A model generated the notes under the pieces. It was not told the origin of the DNA. It did not search any database and saw only the letters and a program-made list of their open reading frames with translations. Positions 17,472-26,722 of a stretch of 62,275 nt of DNA are shown piece by piece. Source of the DNA: Desulfobacula sp. (GTDB lineage Bacteria > Desulfobacterota > Desulfobacteria > Desulfobacterales > Desulfobacteraceae); contig JABGOU010000021.1 of the NCBI GenBank assembly GCA_018645325.1, positions 1 through 62,275 on the forward strand, given 5' to 3'. Numbering within the stretch: position 1 is the stretch's first letter; each line of letters begins with the position of its first letter. The position numbers and the translations under genes are program-made.

Positions 17472-19004
17472 TCATGTGACAGTCCTGTCAAAACTTCGAA
17501 GCCCGATGGCCTCGGCAAGATGATGCCGCTCAATTTGGGGGGCATTTTCAAGATCTGCTATGGTTCTTCCCACCCTGATGATCGAATGGCAGGCCCTGGC
17601 AGAAAATCCTAAAACATCAACCGCCTGTCCAAGGATTTTTTCACATTCAATTGTTAGGTGACAAAACTCTTTCAAGTGGCGGCTGTGCATCCTTGCATTA
17701 TTGAATATTAATTTTTTCTCTAGCCTTTTTTCCTGAATTTTTCTGGCTTTTTTTACCCTTTTTCTTATTTGGGAAGAACCTTCGCCTTTGTTTTGAGGAA
17801 CAAGGTCTTTATACTCAACTCTGGGAACCTCAATCTGAATATCAATTCTATCCAGAAGCGGACCTGAAATCTTTGATCTATATCTTTGAATCTGGGGTTG
17901 GGTACAGGTACACTTCCCCATTGGATCAGACATATATCCGCATGGGCATGGATTCATAGCGGCCACCAACATAAATTGTGCAGGAAAAGTTACTCTCATG
18001 CTGGCCCTTGCAATGGAAACTTTACCTTCTTCAATTGGTTGTCTTAAAACCTCCAGAACATTTTTTTTAAATTCCGGCAGCTCATCAAGAAAAAGAACGC
18101 CGTTGTGGGCCAAACTAATTTCTCCGGGGGCAGGTTTTGATCCACCACCTGCAAGGCCTGCCTCGGAAATAGTATGATGGGGGGATCGAAATGGCCTTAT
18201 TAAACTATTTACTATTTTATTGTCGATTAATCCCAAAACTGAATAAATTTTCATAACTTCGATCATTTCTTCAAAGTTAAGGTCAGGCAGTATAGTTGGC
18301 AGCCGTTTTGCCAGCATGCTTTTCCCTGATCCCGGCGGTCCCGTCATTAAAATGCTGTGGAACCCTGCTGCAGATATTTCAAGGGCTCTTTTCGCATGGT
18401 GCTGACCCCCCACTTCGGACAAGTCCATTCCATATACTTTATCGTGGAATCGTGTTCGAGATTTCAGATTCATATGAGCCTTTTTAATTTCAACAAAGCC
18501 TGAAAAAAAATCTACTATTTGGGACAGAGTTTTTACGGGCAATACATCAATACCCTCTACCAATGATGCTTCATCCGCATTTTCAAAGGGAAGAATAATT
18601 CCTTTGTATCCCTTTTCTTTTGCAGCTAAAGCATAGGGAAGGGCCGCTCTGACAGGTTTGATCGTTCCGTCCAGGGAAAGCTCGCCTGAAATAAGGTAGG
18701 TGTTTATCTTCTCTTGCGGAATAACTTCAGATGCGACCAGGATACCAATGGCCACGGGCAAATCAAAACCGGTTCCTTCCTTTTTGACATCAGCAGGAGC
18801 AAGGTTGACCACAATTCTTTCCATGGGAAATGTATACCCACAATTTTTGATAGCAGTCTTAACACGTTCTTTGCTCTCTCTGACAGAAATTTCCGGCAGC
18901 CCGACAATATTAAAAACAGGTAACCCATAGGAAATATCAACTTCAACTGCAATAATAAATCCATCAATCCCTTCCACTGAACAAGAGTTTACTTTTGCAA
19001 GCAA
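17472..19004 (-). CDS. YifB/ComM-family Mg-chelatase-like AAA+ ATPase
   Basis: 510 residues. The N-terminal ChlI/Lon-S5-like fold (about 1-170) contains GLPEISVRESKERVKTAI and NLAPADVKKEGTGFDL. The AAA+ domain carries Walker A GPPGSGKSMLAKRLP (about 215), Walker B LFLDELPEF, an arginine-finger region and a Cys-rich insert MNPCPCGYMSDPMGKCTC. A C-terminal helical domain with SARACHSIIRVGRTIADL closes the protein. ComM is a hexameric helicase that aids branch migration during natural transformation. The start is TTG, supported by AAAGGAG 4 nt upstream. hslO follows immediately. Competence in this organism is not shown by the window. Confidence 0.93.
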   Translation of the reverse strand: MLAKVNSCSVEGIDGFIIAVEVDISYGLPVFNIVGLPEISVRESKERVKTAIKNCGYTFPMERIVVNLAPADVKKEGTGFDLPVAIGILVASEVIPQEKINTYLISGELSLDGTIKPVRAALPYALAAKEKGYKGIILPFENADEASLVEGIDVLPVKTLSQIVDFFSGFVEIKKAHMNLKSRTRFHDKVYGMDLSEVGGQHHAKRALEISAAGFHSILMTGPPGSGKSMLAKRLPTILPDLNFEEMIEVMKIYSVLGLIDNKIVNSLIRPFRSPHHTISEAGLAGGGSKPAPGEISLAHNGVLFLDELPEFKKNVLEVLRQPIEEGKVSIARASMRVTFPAQFMLVAAMNPCPCGYMSDPMGKCTCTQPQIQRYRSKISGPLLDRIDIQIEVPRVEYKDLVPQNKGEGSSQIRKRVKKARKIQEKRLEKKLIFNNARMHSRHLKEFCHLTIECEKILGQAVDVLGFSARACHSIIRVGRTIADLENAPQIERHHLAEAIGLRSFDRTVT

Positions 19005-19193
19005 CTTAGCTCCTTTTCAAATTGTTTAATCTGATGGTATTATTACTCTTTACACTATTTGATCTTAATTTTCTCTATCAAAACAACAAAACCCTAAAGA
19101 AATTTTTCATTTGCTTTGCTTTGTGTATTAAAATCAGATATATATAGCAATCAAAATTAATAAGCATATAATGAATTATAATATAAAAAATTT

Positions 19194-20066
19194 ATGACCA
19201 AATATTTTTTGCAAAGAACACTCTCAAAAAGCGTCTCGGTTTCAGGTACCGGAGTTCATTCCGGGAAAAAAACCCATTTGACAATACACCCTGCACCGGA
19301 AAACCATGGCATAAAATTTCGTCGGATTGATTTGCCCGGTACCCAGGATATCCAGGCTATTTTCAAACTGGTAGTGGACACCAGCCTTGCAACAGTTCTG
19401 GGAAACAATGGTACCATTGTTTCAACCATAGAACATCTAATGGCCAGTTTTGCAGGCCTTGGCATTGATAATGCCCTGGTGGAGGTCAATGATCATGAAA
19501 TCCCGATTATGGATGGCAGTGCCAAAGTGTTCACGCAACTCTTAAAGAATGCCGGTATTATTAAACAAGCTGCTCCAAAACATTTTTTAATTGTTAAAAA
19601 ACCAATTAAAGTAGTTGATAAAGACAAATCCGTTATTGCCTATCCAGAGCCCTGTTTCAAAATAACCTGTAAAATTGATTTTCAACACCCTTTAATCGGA
19701 AAACAGGAAATAACTTTTGACAGGGCTAAAAACAATTTTGGAAAAGAGATCAGCCAGGCCAGAACATTTGGCTTTATCCAGGATCTGGAACTTTTAAAAA
19801 AATTCAGTCTTGGTAAGGGTGGAAGTCTTGACAATGCAATTATTATTGATAAAGATAGAATTTTGAATGAAGAAGGGTTAAGATACCCTGATGAATTTGT
19901 CAGGCATAAACTTCTAGACAGCCTTGGAGATTTTTCCCTGCTTGGCATGCCTATTAAGGGGCATATCATTACCCACAAATCAGGACATACCCTGAATCAT
20001 TTATTTATTAAAAATTTTTTAAAAAACAAAGACGCCTGGGAAACAGGGCCGGCAAAAATGGAATAA
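19194..20066 (+). CDS. lpxC: UDP-3-O-acyl-N-acetylglucosamine deacetylase
   Basis: 290 residues. It is the zinc-dependent deacetylase of the first committed step of lipid A synthesis and shows that the cell has an LPS outer membrane. Zinc ligands and catalytic residues are in the expected motifs: EHLMASFAGLGIDNAL (first His), NDHEIPIMDGSA, RHKLLDSLGDFSLLG (second His and Asp) and KSGHTLNHLF (catalytic His). The start ATG has only a weak ribosome site. It is the first gene of a rightward run: lpxC, DUF4390, ntrY, ntrX, rsmD, coaD. Confidence 0.95.
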   Translation: MTKYFLQRTLSKSVSVSGTGVHSGKKTHLTIHPAPENHGIKFRRIDLPGTQDIQAIFKLVVDTSLATVLGNNGTIVSTIEHLMASFAGLGIDNALVEVNDHEIPIMDGSAKVFTQLLKNAGIIKQAAPKHFLIVKKPIKVVDKDKSVIAYPEPCFKITCKIDFQHPLIGKQEITFDRAKNNFGKEISQARTFGFIQDLELLKKFSLGKGGSLDNAIIIDKDRILNEEGLRYPDEFVRHKLLDSLGDFSLLGMPIKGHIITHKSGHTLNHLFIKNFLKNKDAWETGPAKME

Positions 20067-20077
20067 TATTTTATACA

Positions 20078-20665
20078 ATGATACTCTCCTCTCTTTATAG
20101 AAAAACTATTACATTTATTTTGTCACTGGGTGTAATGTTTTACCTTTTCTTTCCTTTAGTCACTTTTGCTGAAGAAACCGCTGCCATAGAAAACATCAAA
20201 CTTGCGAATACTCGCGATGATCTTTTAACATATTTTGATGTGAAACAGGCATTTACTGATAAAATAAACCAGGCTGTACTCAATGGCGTTTCAACTACTT
20301 TTTCATTTTATATCACCTTATATAAAACTGACGATTCATGGTTTGACAAAAAAATATCTAATATTGAGATTAAATCTACTTTAAAATATAATTCCTTAAA
20401 AAAAGAATTCTCTATTTTAAAACCCTGGAAAAATGAAAAACCAATTGTCACACAATCCTTTGACGAAGCAAAATCTTTGATGACTGAAATTGACAATTTA
20501 AAAATCACAGCATTAAATCAACTTGTAAAAGGGGACAAATATCAACTTAGAATCAAGGCCAAGCTTGATAAAGTCACCTTACCATTATCACTTCACACTG
20601 TTTTATTTTTTCTCTCTTTTTGGGATTTTGAAACAAATTGGTACTTAATCAATTTTACCTATTAG
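20078..20665 (+). CDS. DUF4390 domain-containing exported protein
   Basis: 195 residues. An N-terminal signal sequence (about 8-30, FILSLGVMFYLFFPLVTFAEE) directs it out of the cytoplasm. The rest is the DUF4390 domain: a beta-rich region (YFDVKQAFTDKINQAVLNGV; TFSFYITLYKTDDSWF) and a final LPLSLHTVLFFLSFWDFETNWY. DUF4390 genes are usually found directly before NtrY-type kinases, as here, which suggests a link to that sensor in the periplasm. No biochemical function is established. Confidence 0.82.
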   Translation: MILSSLYRKTITFILSLGVMFYLFFPLVTFAEETAAIENIKLANTRDDLLTYFDVKQAFTDKINQAVLNGVSTTFSFYITLYKTDDSWFDKKISNIEIKSTLKYNSLKKEFSILKPWKNEKPIVTQSFDEAKSLMTEIDNLKITALNQLVKGDKYQLRIKAKLDKVTLPLSLHTVLFFLSFWDFETNWYLINFTY

Positions 20666-20702
20666 TGTTCACAATGTCTTAATCTTGCCCTAAATTATAC
20701 AT

Positions 20703-22913
20703 ATGGCTGAACCAAAACATATAAAAGACGAACAGGCCAGAAAAAAAAAAGAAGGTATTTTAATACTCATTATACTGATTGCAGTGGGGATTCTCACATT
20801 TATTGAAACCCGCATCACAAATTTCGGGAGTTCCTTTCCTTTATCAAGCACTGTATTGATGTTTATCCTGATAAATACTAATTTATTGCTGTTGCTGACT
20901 TTGCTTTTACTGGTCTTTAGAAATCTTGCAAAGCTTTACTATGAAAAAAAGAATAATATATTTGGTTCTAAACTCAAAACTCGACTGATCTCTGCATTTA
21001 TTGTTCTTGCCCTTTTACCTACTACTGTTCTGTTCTTTTTCTCCATTCAATTTATTTCCACCAGTGTTGCATTCTGGTTTAATGCTCCCGTTGAACAAAC
21101 CCTTGACAGCTCATTGGCTGTTGGTCAAAAGCTTTATGAATATATTGAGAAAAGCAATGAGTTCTATGCTAAAAGAGCCACGTTTCAAATAGACTCTCGA
21201 AAACTTTTGAACAAAAAAAACGAAAAAAAACTGGCCAGGCATTCCCAGGTCATACAACGCGCATTTAACCGGCATGCTGTTGAAATTTATACTTCTGATG
21301 GCAGGCGAGTAAGCCTTTCCCTGGCAAATGAAGTGCAAAATCTTCATTTTGGTCTTTTAACCAGTAATGAATTAACAGGCATCCCTGAGGGGCGAAATAC
21401 CCGCACGATTTCTCAGAACATCAAAGAAGGAGAATTTTTAAGAACTATTGCTGCCATACCTTTTGGTACAGATCCCAAAAAAGCCCAGGCATTCATTGTT
21501 ATCACCACCCTGATATCACCAGATCTGTCTCAAAACCTGCAAGCTATTTTAAAAGGAGTTGAGGAATATCATCAACTCAAGCTGGCCAAAAAACCCGCAC
21601 AGATATCCTATTATATTGCTCTTTCAATTGTTGCACTTTTGGTTATTTTCTGTGCGATCTGGTTCGGGTTTCAGCTGGCAAAGTCCATCACCATCCCCAT
21701 AATGAAGTTTGCCGAGGGAACGCAAAGGGTTACGGATGGAGATTTAAATTATCAGATAGATTTTCAAACTGACGATGAAATCGGAACCCTTATTAAATCC
21801 TTTAATATAATGACCAGGGAACTGGCTTCAGGAAGGGAGCAGATAGCACTTTCCGGTGAGATGCTGAAACAACAGAATGCCGAACTTAAAAAAAGTCGCC
21901 AATACATTGAAATTGTTTTAAAAAATATTTCTGCGGGGGTAATCTCCATTGATAATATGGGGACCATTACAACCATTAACAAGGCTGCGGAATCCATGCT
22001 GGATATTAACAGTCGTAATATTTTAAACCAGAATTTCAAAACTGTTTTAAGAACTGATTATTTAGAGATTGCCAATAAAATTTATGACCAAATGGCCCAG
22101 GGGCAGGAGACAATTGAAATACCCCTTTCCACAACTATTTCAGGAACCCCTAAGCACTTTTCAATCAATTTTAATACACTAAAAGATGATCTGAATCGAG
22201 ATATTGGAGCCGTGCTTGTTTTTGATGATGTCACCGAACTTGAAAAGGCCCAGCGAGTTGCTGCCTGGAGAGAGGTTGCCAGGAGAATTGCCCATGAAGT
22301 AAAAAACCCATTAACACCCATAAAATTATCTGCTCAACGGCTGAAGCGCAAATATGGTAAAAAAATAAATGATGAAATTTTCACGAACTGTGCAGATACC
22401 ATTGTGGAACATGTAGACCTGATTAAAAATCTTGTCAACCAGTTTGCCGCTTTTGCCAAATTCCCGGATGCAAACGTTGCCCAGTGCAGAATTGAAAATG
22501 TTGTTCTTGAAACGATCGCCCTGTACAGGGAGGGTCTAAAAAAAGTAGATATCAGATCCCAGTTTGCACAAAATATTCCAATACTGAAACTGGACCACCA
22601 GCATATGAAACAGGCATTTATCAACCTGGTTGACAATGCAGTGCATGCTGTAAATAAAGAGGGAATAATACTAATTGATGTTTCTTTTGATGAAATTTTA
22701 AAAATTGTAAGAATCGAAATTGCTGATACGGGCAAAGGTATATCTGATAAGGAAAAAACCAGATTGTTTGAGCCTTATTTTTCCACCAAAAAATCAGGCA
22801 TGGGACTTGGACTTGCCATTGTCAACTCTATTATTTCCGATCATAATGGTGTAATAAGGGTTCAGGATAATAAGCCCAGAGGTGCAAAATTTATTATTGA
22901 GCTTCCGGCTTAA
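20703..22913 (+). CDS. NtrY-like membrane sensor histidine kinase
   Basis: 736 residues. The N-terminal membrane region has three predicted helices (about 15-35, 45-75 and 95-125), then an extracytoplasmic domain of about 170 residues. A further helix (about 300-325) leads to HAMP (SITIPIMKFAEGTQRVTDGD), then PAS, HisKA with RRIAHEVKNPLTPIKLSAQR, and HATPase with N box NLVDNAVHAVN, G1 IADTGKGISD and G2 GMGLGLAIV. The HEVKNPLTPIKLSAQRLKRKY string is diagnostic of NtrY. The gene for its NtrX-like partner begins 29 bp downstream. In other bacteria NtrYX governs nitrogen use, respiration or envelope state; linkage to lpxC points to the envelope here (inference). Confidence 0.93.
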   Translation: MAEPKHIKDEQARKKKEGILILIILIAVGILTFIETRITNFGSSFPLSSTVLMFILINTNLLLLLTLLLLVFRNLAKLYYEKKNNIFGSKLKTRLISAFIVLALLPTTVLFFFSIQFISTSVAFWFNAPVEQTLDSSLAVGQKLYEYIEKSNEFYAKRATFQIDSRKLLNKKNEKKLARHSQVIQRAFNRHAVEIYTSDGRRVSLSLANEVQNLHFGLLTSNELTGIPEGRNTRTISQNIKEGEFLRTIAAIPFGTDPKKAQAFIVITTLISPDLSQNLQAILKGVEEYHQLKLAKKPAQISYYIALSIVALLVIFCAIWFGFQLAKSITIPIMKFAEGTQRVTDGDLNYQIDFQTDDEIGTLIKSFNIMTRELASGREQIALSGEMLKQQNAELKKSRQYIEIVLKNISAGVISIDNMGTITTINKAAESMLDINSRNILNQNFKTVLRTDYLEIANKIYDQMAQGQETIEIPLSTTISGTPKHFSINFNTLKDDLNRDIGAVLVFDDVTELEKAQRVAAWREVARRIAHEVKNPLTPIKLSAQRLKRKYGKKINDEIFTNCADTIVEHVDLIKNLVNQFAAFAKFPDANVAQCRIENVVLETIALYREGLKKVDIRSQFAQNIPILKLDHQHMKQAFINLVDNAVHAVNKEGIILIDVSFDEILKIVRIEIADTGKGISDKEKTRLFEPYFSTKKSGMGLGLAIVNSIISDHNGVIRVQDNKPRGAKFIIELPA

Positions 22914-22942
22914 TAATTAAACTTATTTCAGGAGAAAAAAGG

Positions 22943-24289
22943 ATGTATCCTGCTGTATTGATTGTTGATGATGAGGCAACCATTATAGAGTCCCTTGAAG
23001 GAATTCTTTCAGACGATGGTTTTGAAGTCATACATGCGTTTAACGGGTATGAAGCATTAAAAAAAATTGAATCTGAATCCCCGGATATTGTATTGTTAGA
23101 TATATGGATGCCGGGAATGGATGGAATTGAAACATTAAAAGAAATTAAAAAAATAGCCCCTAATCTTCCCGTTGTTATGATTACAGGCCACGGGACAATT
23201 GAATCTGCGGTTGATGCTACAAAATCAGGAGCTTATGATTTCCTTGAAAAGCCATTATCCATTGACAAGGTCATGGTAACCATCAATAATGCGCTGAATT
23301 TTAGAAAACGTGAAGAAGAAAATATATATCTGCGGAAAAAGAGTATTGAAAAAAATTCAATTACCGGAACCAGCCATGCTGTTCAAAAACTGTATGAAGA
23401 AATCATGAATGCTGCGCCTTCAGATGCTTCTATCCTGATTAGCGGTGAGAATGGTACAGGAAAAGAAATGGTTGCCAGGACCATCCATCAATTGAGTTTA
23501 AGGCCTGAACAGCCATTTATTATCATCAATTGTGCTGCTATTCCTGAAGAAAATCTTGACAGCGAACTCTTTGGCCATGAAAAAGGCGCTTTTAAAAAGG
23601 CAACGTCCAAAAACAAAGGCAAATTTGAACTTGCCTCGGGAGGAACTCTTTTCCTTGATGAAATCGGGGATATGAATATCAATACCCAGGCAAAAATATT
23701 AAGAGCCCTTGAATCAAAAACATTCCAGAGGATAGGCGGTGGAAGGACTCTTCACATGGATGCCCGGCTTATAGCTTCATCAAATAAAGATCTTGAAAAA
23801 GAAATTGAAGCCGGCAATTTCAGGAAAGATCTTTTTTTCAGACTTAATGTGATACCAATTATTGTTCCTCCTTTAAGGGATAGGAAAAAAGATATTCCTT
23901 TACTCGTGGATACATTTCTTGAAAACTTATCCAAACAATCTTCAGAAAAGAAAAAAAACATATCTGAAAATGCTCTGGGCCTTCTTCTTGATTATGAATG
24001 GCAGGGCAATGTCAGGGAATTGAAGAACCTTTTGGAACGGCTTTCAATTATGGTTGGAAAGGATCATATTAATGCGGCAGATATCCCCCAGCCATATAAC
24101 CCGATTCGTGAGCCGGTCAAATTGCCTGACAAAGAGCTCTTCATTTATGAAGATGATCTATCCAAGGCTAAAAAACAATTTGAAAAAGATTTTATAAAGA
24201 AAATGATTGATCTTGAAAGTGGTGATTTAAAATCTGCGGCAAAAAAACTTGGCACATCTGTAAAATATATAAAAAAAATAATTCATTAA
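22943..24289 (+). CDS. NtrX-like response regulator with altered sigma-54 contact loop
   Basis: 448 residues. The receiver domain (about 1-120) has the acidic pocket (VDDE) and phospho-Asp in VLLDIWMPGMDG, with Lys in FLEKP. The AAA+ domain shows Walker A GENGTGKE (about 170) and Walker B TLFLDEIGD. The loop that in sigma-54 activators reads GAFTGA is GAFKKA here, so productive contact with sigma-54 is doubtful. The C-terminus is a short Fis-like helix-turn-helix (GDLKSAAKKLGTSVKYIKKI). It has an AGGAG ribosome site. It pairs with the NtrY-like kinase immediately upstream, and may work with sigma-70 or as a repressor. Confidence 0.92.
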   Translation: MYPAVLIVDDEATIIESLEGILSDDGFEVIHAFNGYEALKKIESESPDIVLLDIWMPGMDGIETLKEIKKIAPNLPVVMITGHGTIESAVDATKSGAYDFLEKPLSIDKVMVTINNALNFRKREEENIYLRKKSIEKNSITGTSHAVQKLYEEIMNAAPSDASILISGENGTGKEMVARTIHQLSLRPEQPFIIINCAAIPEENLDSELFGHEKGAFKKATSKNKGKFELASGGTLFLDEIGDMNINTQAKILRALESKTFQRIGGGRTLHMDARLIASSNKDLEKEIEAGNFRKDLFFRLNVIPIIVPPLRDRKKDIPLLVDTFLENLSKQSSEKKKNISENALGLLLDYEWQGNVRELKNLLERLSIMVGKDHINAADIPQPYNPIREPVKLPDKELFIYEDDLSKAKKQFEKDFIKKMIDLESGDLKSAAKKLGTSVKYIKKIIH

Positions 24290-24293
24290 TTTC

Positions 24294-24836
24294 ATGAGAG
24301 TAATCAGCGGCCTTTGCAAAGGCAGAAAACTCGTCAAACTTTCGGGAAGTCAAATCCGCCCCACATCGGATCGAACCCGGGAGAGTATTTTTAATATACT
24401 GGGCCAAAAGGTCAAAAAGGCAAAGGTGCTTGATCTTTTTGCAGGCACAGGTGCTTTAGGGATAGAAGCCTTAAGCCGGGGGGCGTGCCATACCACATTC
24501 GTTGATATATCCTGCGGCATCATCCATCAGAACGTTAAACTTTGCAGTTTTGAAGAAAAAGCCATGGTTATATGTTGTGATATTATCAAAGAAAACATTC
24601 CTGTAGGACTCAATGAGCACAGATTTGACATTGTGTTCATTGATCCGCCTTATGGGAAGGGGTATATTGAAATCACCTTTCAAAAAGAATTATTTACTGA
24701 TCTGATTAACGATAATTGTATCATAATTGCAGAACAATCCTGCAAAGAAGACCTTCAAATCAAACTTCCAACCCTTGACATTTACAGACAAAAAAAATAC
24801 TCAAAAACAAATATTTATTTTATAAAAAAAATTTAA
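24294..24836 (+). CDS. rsmD: 16S rRNA (guanine(966)-N(2))-methyltransferase
   Basis: 180 residues. A SAM-dependent N2-guanine methyltransferase acting on 16S rRNA G966 in the assembling 30S subunit. It shows the N-terminal RVISGLCKGRKL, RPTSDRTRESIFNIL, the SAM motif VLDLFAGTGALGIEALSRGA and the catalytic DPPY in VFIDPPYGKGY. It begins 4 bp after the NtrX-like gene and is followed 7 bp later by coaD, the usual rsmD-coaD pair. Confidence 0.95.
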   Translation: MRVISGLCKGRKLVKLSGSQIRPTSDRTRESIFNILGQKVKKAKVLDLFAGTGALGIEALSRGACHTTFVDISCGIIHQNVKLCSFEEKAMVICCDIIKENIPVGLNEHRFDIVFIDPPYGKGYIEITFQKELFTDLINDNCIIIAEQSCKEDLQIKLPTLDIYRQKKYSKTNIYFIKKI

Positions 24837-24843
24837 AAAGGAT

Positions 24844-25353
24844 ATGATAACAATGCCGGATAAAAACAAAATTGCAATTTACCCTGGTTCTTTTGATCCC
24901 CTGACAAATGGCCATATTGATATTATTGAACGGGCTCTGGAAATTTTTGACAAAGTTATTATTGCCGTATTGAATAACCCTTCTAAAAAAGCATTGTTTA
25001 CCATGGATGAAAGGGTAAAAATGATCAAACAAAGCTTTAACGGTAAAAGCTGCATTCTGGTAGATTCTTTTGGCGGGCTTCTTGTGGATTATGCAAAAAT
25101 GAAAAATGCGGTAGCTATTATCCGAGGTATGAGAGCACTTTCAGATTTTGAAAGCGAATTCCAGATGGCTCTGATGAATAGAAAACTAAATAAAGATGTG
25201 CAGTCTGTTTTTTTGATGACCGGACTTAGATGGATATTTACCAGTTCGTCTATTATCAAGGAAGCAGCACAGTTTGGTGGAGATATCACTGATATGGTTC
25301 CGGAACCAGTCCTGCTGAAAATGCTGGAAAAATTCCCTAAAATACAGGGATAA
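24844..25353 (+). CDS. coaD: Phosphopantetheine adenylyltransferase
   Basis: About 169 residues (166 if the ATG at 24853 is used). Converts 4'-phosphopantetheine and ATP to dephospho-CoA, the penultimate step of CoA synthesis. The nucleotidyltransferase motif is YPGSFDPLTNGHIDIIERAL, then IIRGMRALSDFESEFQMALMN, and the SSSIIKE form of the ISSSxVR motif near the C-terminus. The AAAAAGG site sits only 2 nt before the first ATG, which makes the second ATG equally plausible. It is the last gene of the lpxC-coaD run. Confidence 0.94.
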   Translation: MITMPDKNKIAIYPGSFDPLTNGHIDIIERALEIFDKVIIAVLNNPSKKALFTMDERVKMIKQSFNGKSCILVDSFGGLLVDYAKMKNAVAIIRGMRALSDFESEFQMALMNRKLNKDVQSVFLMTGLRWIFTSSSIIKEAAQFGGDITDMVPEPVLLKMLEKFPKIQG

Positions 25354-25439
25354 AACAAAACTTTAAGCGCATCTGCCATACTGACTTTCACACGGGATAG
25401 GAAAAAACAATCGAAAAGAATTGAAAAAGTTGATATATT

Positions 25440-26687
25440 ATGAATTATCACGATGTTGCTCCTTGTCGGATGGAATCAAGCTATTACTATCGTTACATTA
25501 TCGTTGGCATCGCATTCCTAGTCATGATGATTGCCTGGGGAGCCAATTACAGCTTCGGTGTTTTTTTTACACCGCTTCTGGACGAATTTAAATGGACCCG
25601 TGCAATGACATCCGGGGCATTTTCTCTTGGAATTTTTCTTGAAGGTTTCGGTGGAATGTTTATGGGCCGAATTTGTGACAGGTTTGGCCCCCGGTTGGTT
25701 GTATCCATATGTGGAATAATGCTGGGTATGGGATATATGTTGATGTCACAGGTTTCATTTATCTGGCATCTTTATCTTTTTTACGGCGTTGTGACCGGTA
25801 TCGGGCTGAGCGGTACCTATGTCCCTATTATTTCCACAATATCCAAGTGGTTCAACAGGCGAAGAGGCCTTATGACCGGTATTGTTTCAAGCGGTATGGG
25901 TGCAGGTACCCTTCTTATGGCGCCCTTTGCATCCTGGTTGATTGCGATTAGGGGATGGCGCTTTTCCTATATGATAGTTGGTCTGGCAGCACTGATTATT
26001 ATCATGGTATCAGCCCGTTTTCTGAGGATGCCAGAGGGTGTTGCTACCCGCATGCCTGCCATACAGCCGGGAAAAACCCTTTTGATCCAAAACCCTCCCC
26101 CAGGAGGTGTTGCTGAAATTTTTAAAAATATTTCTTTCTGGCTGGTCTGTATAGTTTTCATATTCTGGGGAATGGTAACCTTTGCAGTCCTTGTTCACAT
26201 TATTCCGTTTGCCATTGATACTGGATTTTCAAGAACCGATGCTATCAATATCCTGACAATATTCGGAGCAAGCGTATTTTTTGCTAAAATCATTACCGGC
26301 ATTGCAGCCGATCGCCTGGGCAGCAAACCTGTCTTTGCTATGGGAATAGGAGTGTTTACAATAGGCCTGATTATGATTTTGACACTAAATGAACTCTGGG
26401 TATTTTATTTGTTTGCTGTTTTTTTTGCCTTTGGCTACGGTAGCGGATCAGTTATTATGCCTAATATTGTTGCCGAGATGTTCGGTCTTCGCCTGCATGG
26501 GGTTCTTTTAGGAATTGTGAACTTTTGCGCCTGCATCGGATGTGCTACAGGACCGGTTGCAGCCGGTTGGCTCTTTGATATAAACGGCAACTATTATGCG
26601 GCTTTTATAACAATTACCCTTCTTGGTGTGATGAGTTTTATAATGGTATTGTTTATCAAAACCAGGAGGAAAAATAATTTAATATAA
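25440..26687 (+). CDS. MFS transporter, oxalate/formate antiporter- or monocarboxylate-type
   Basis: 415 residues with about 12 hydrophobic segments. The first helix (YIIVGIAFLVMMIAWGANYS) and the signature GRICDRFGPRLV between helices 2 and 3 mark the major facilitator superfamily. GVVTGIGLSGTYVPIISTIS and NRRRGLMTGIVSSGMGAGTL resemble the OFA/monocarboxylate porter branch. It probably moves an organic acid across the inner membrane; the substrate cannot be read from sequence. It ends 35 bp before a convergent enoyl-CoA hydratase-like gene. Confidence 0.88.
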   Translation: MNYHDVAPCRMESSYYYRYIIVGIAFLVMMIAWGANYSFGVFFTPLLDEFKWTRAMTSGAFSLGIFLEGFGGMFMGRICDRFGPRLVVSICGIMLGMGYMLMSQVSFIWHLYLFYGVVTGIGLSGTYVPIISTISKWFNRRRGLMTGIVSSGMGAGTLLMAPFASWLIAIRGWRFSYMIVGLAALIIIMVSARFLRMPEGVATRMPAIQPGKTLLIQNPPPGGVAEIFKNISFWLVCIVFIFWGMVTFAVLVHIIPFAIDTGFSRTDAINILTIFGASVFFAKIITGIAADRLGSKPVFAMGIGVFTIGLIMILTLNELWVFYLFAVFFAFGYGSGSVIMPNIVAEMFGLRLHGVLLGIVNFCACIGCATGPVAAGWLFDINGNYYAAFITITLLGVMSFIMVLFIKTRRKNNLI

Positions 26688-26722
26688 TTGATCTTATGGC
26701 CGTCTGATTTCTATTTAGTTTC

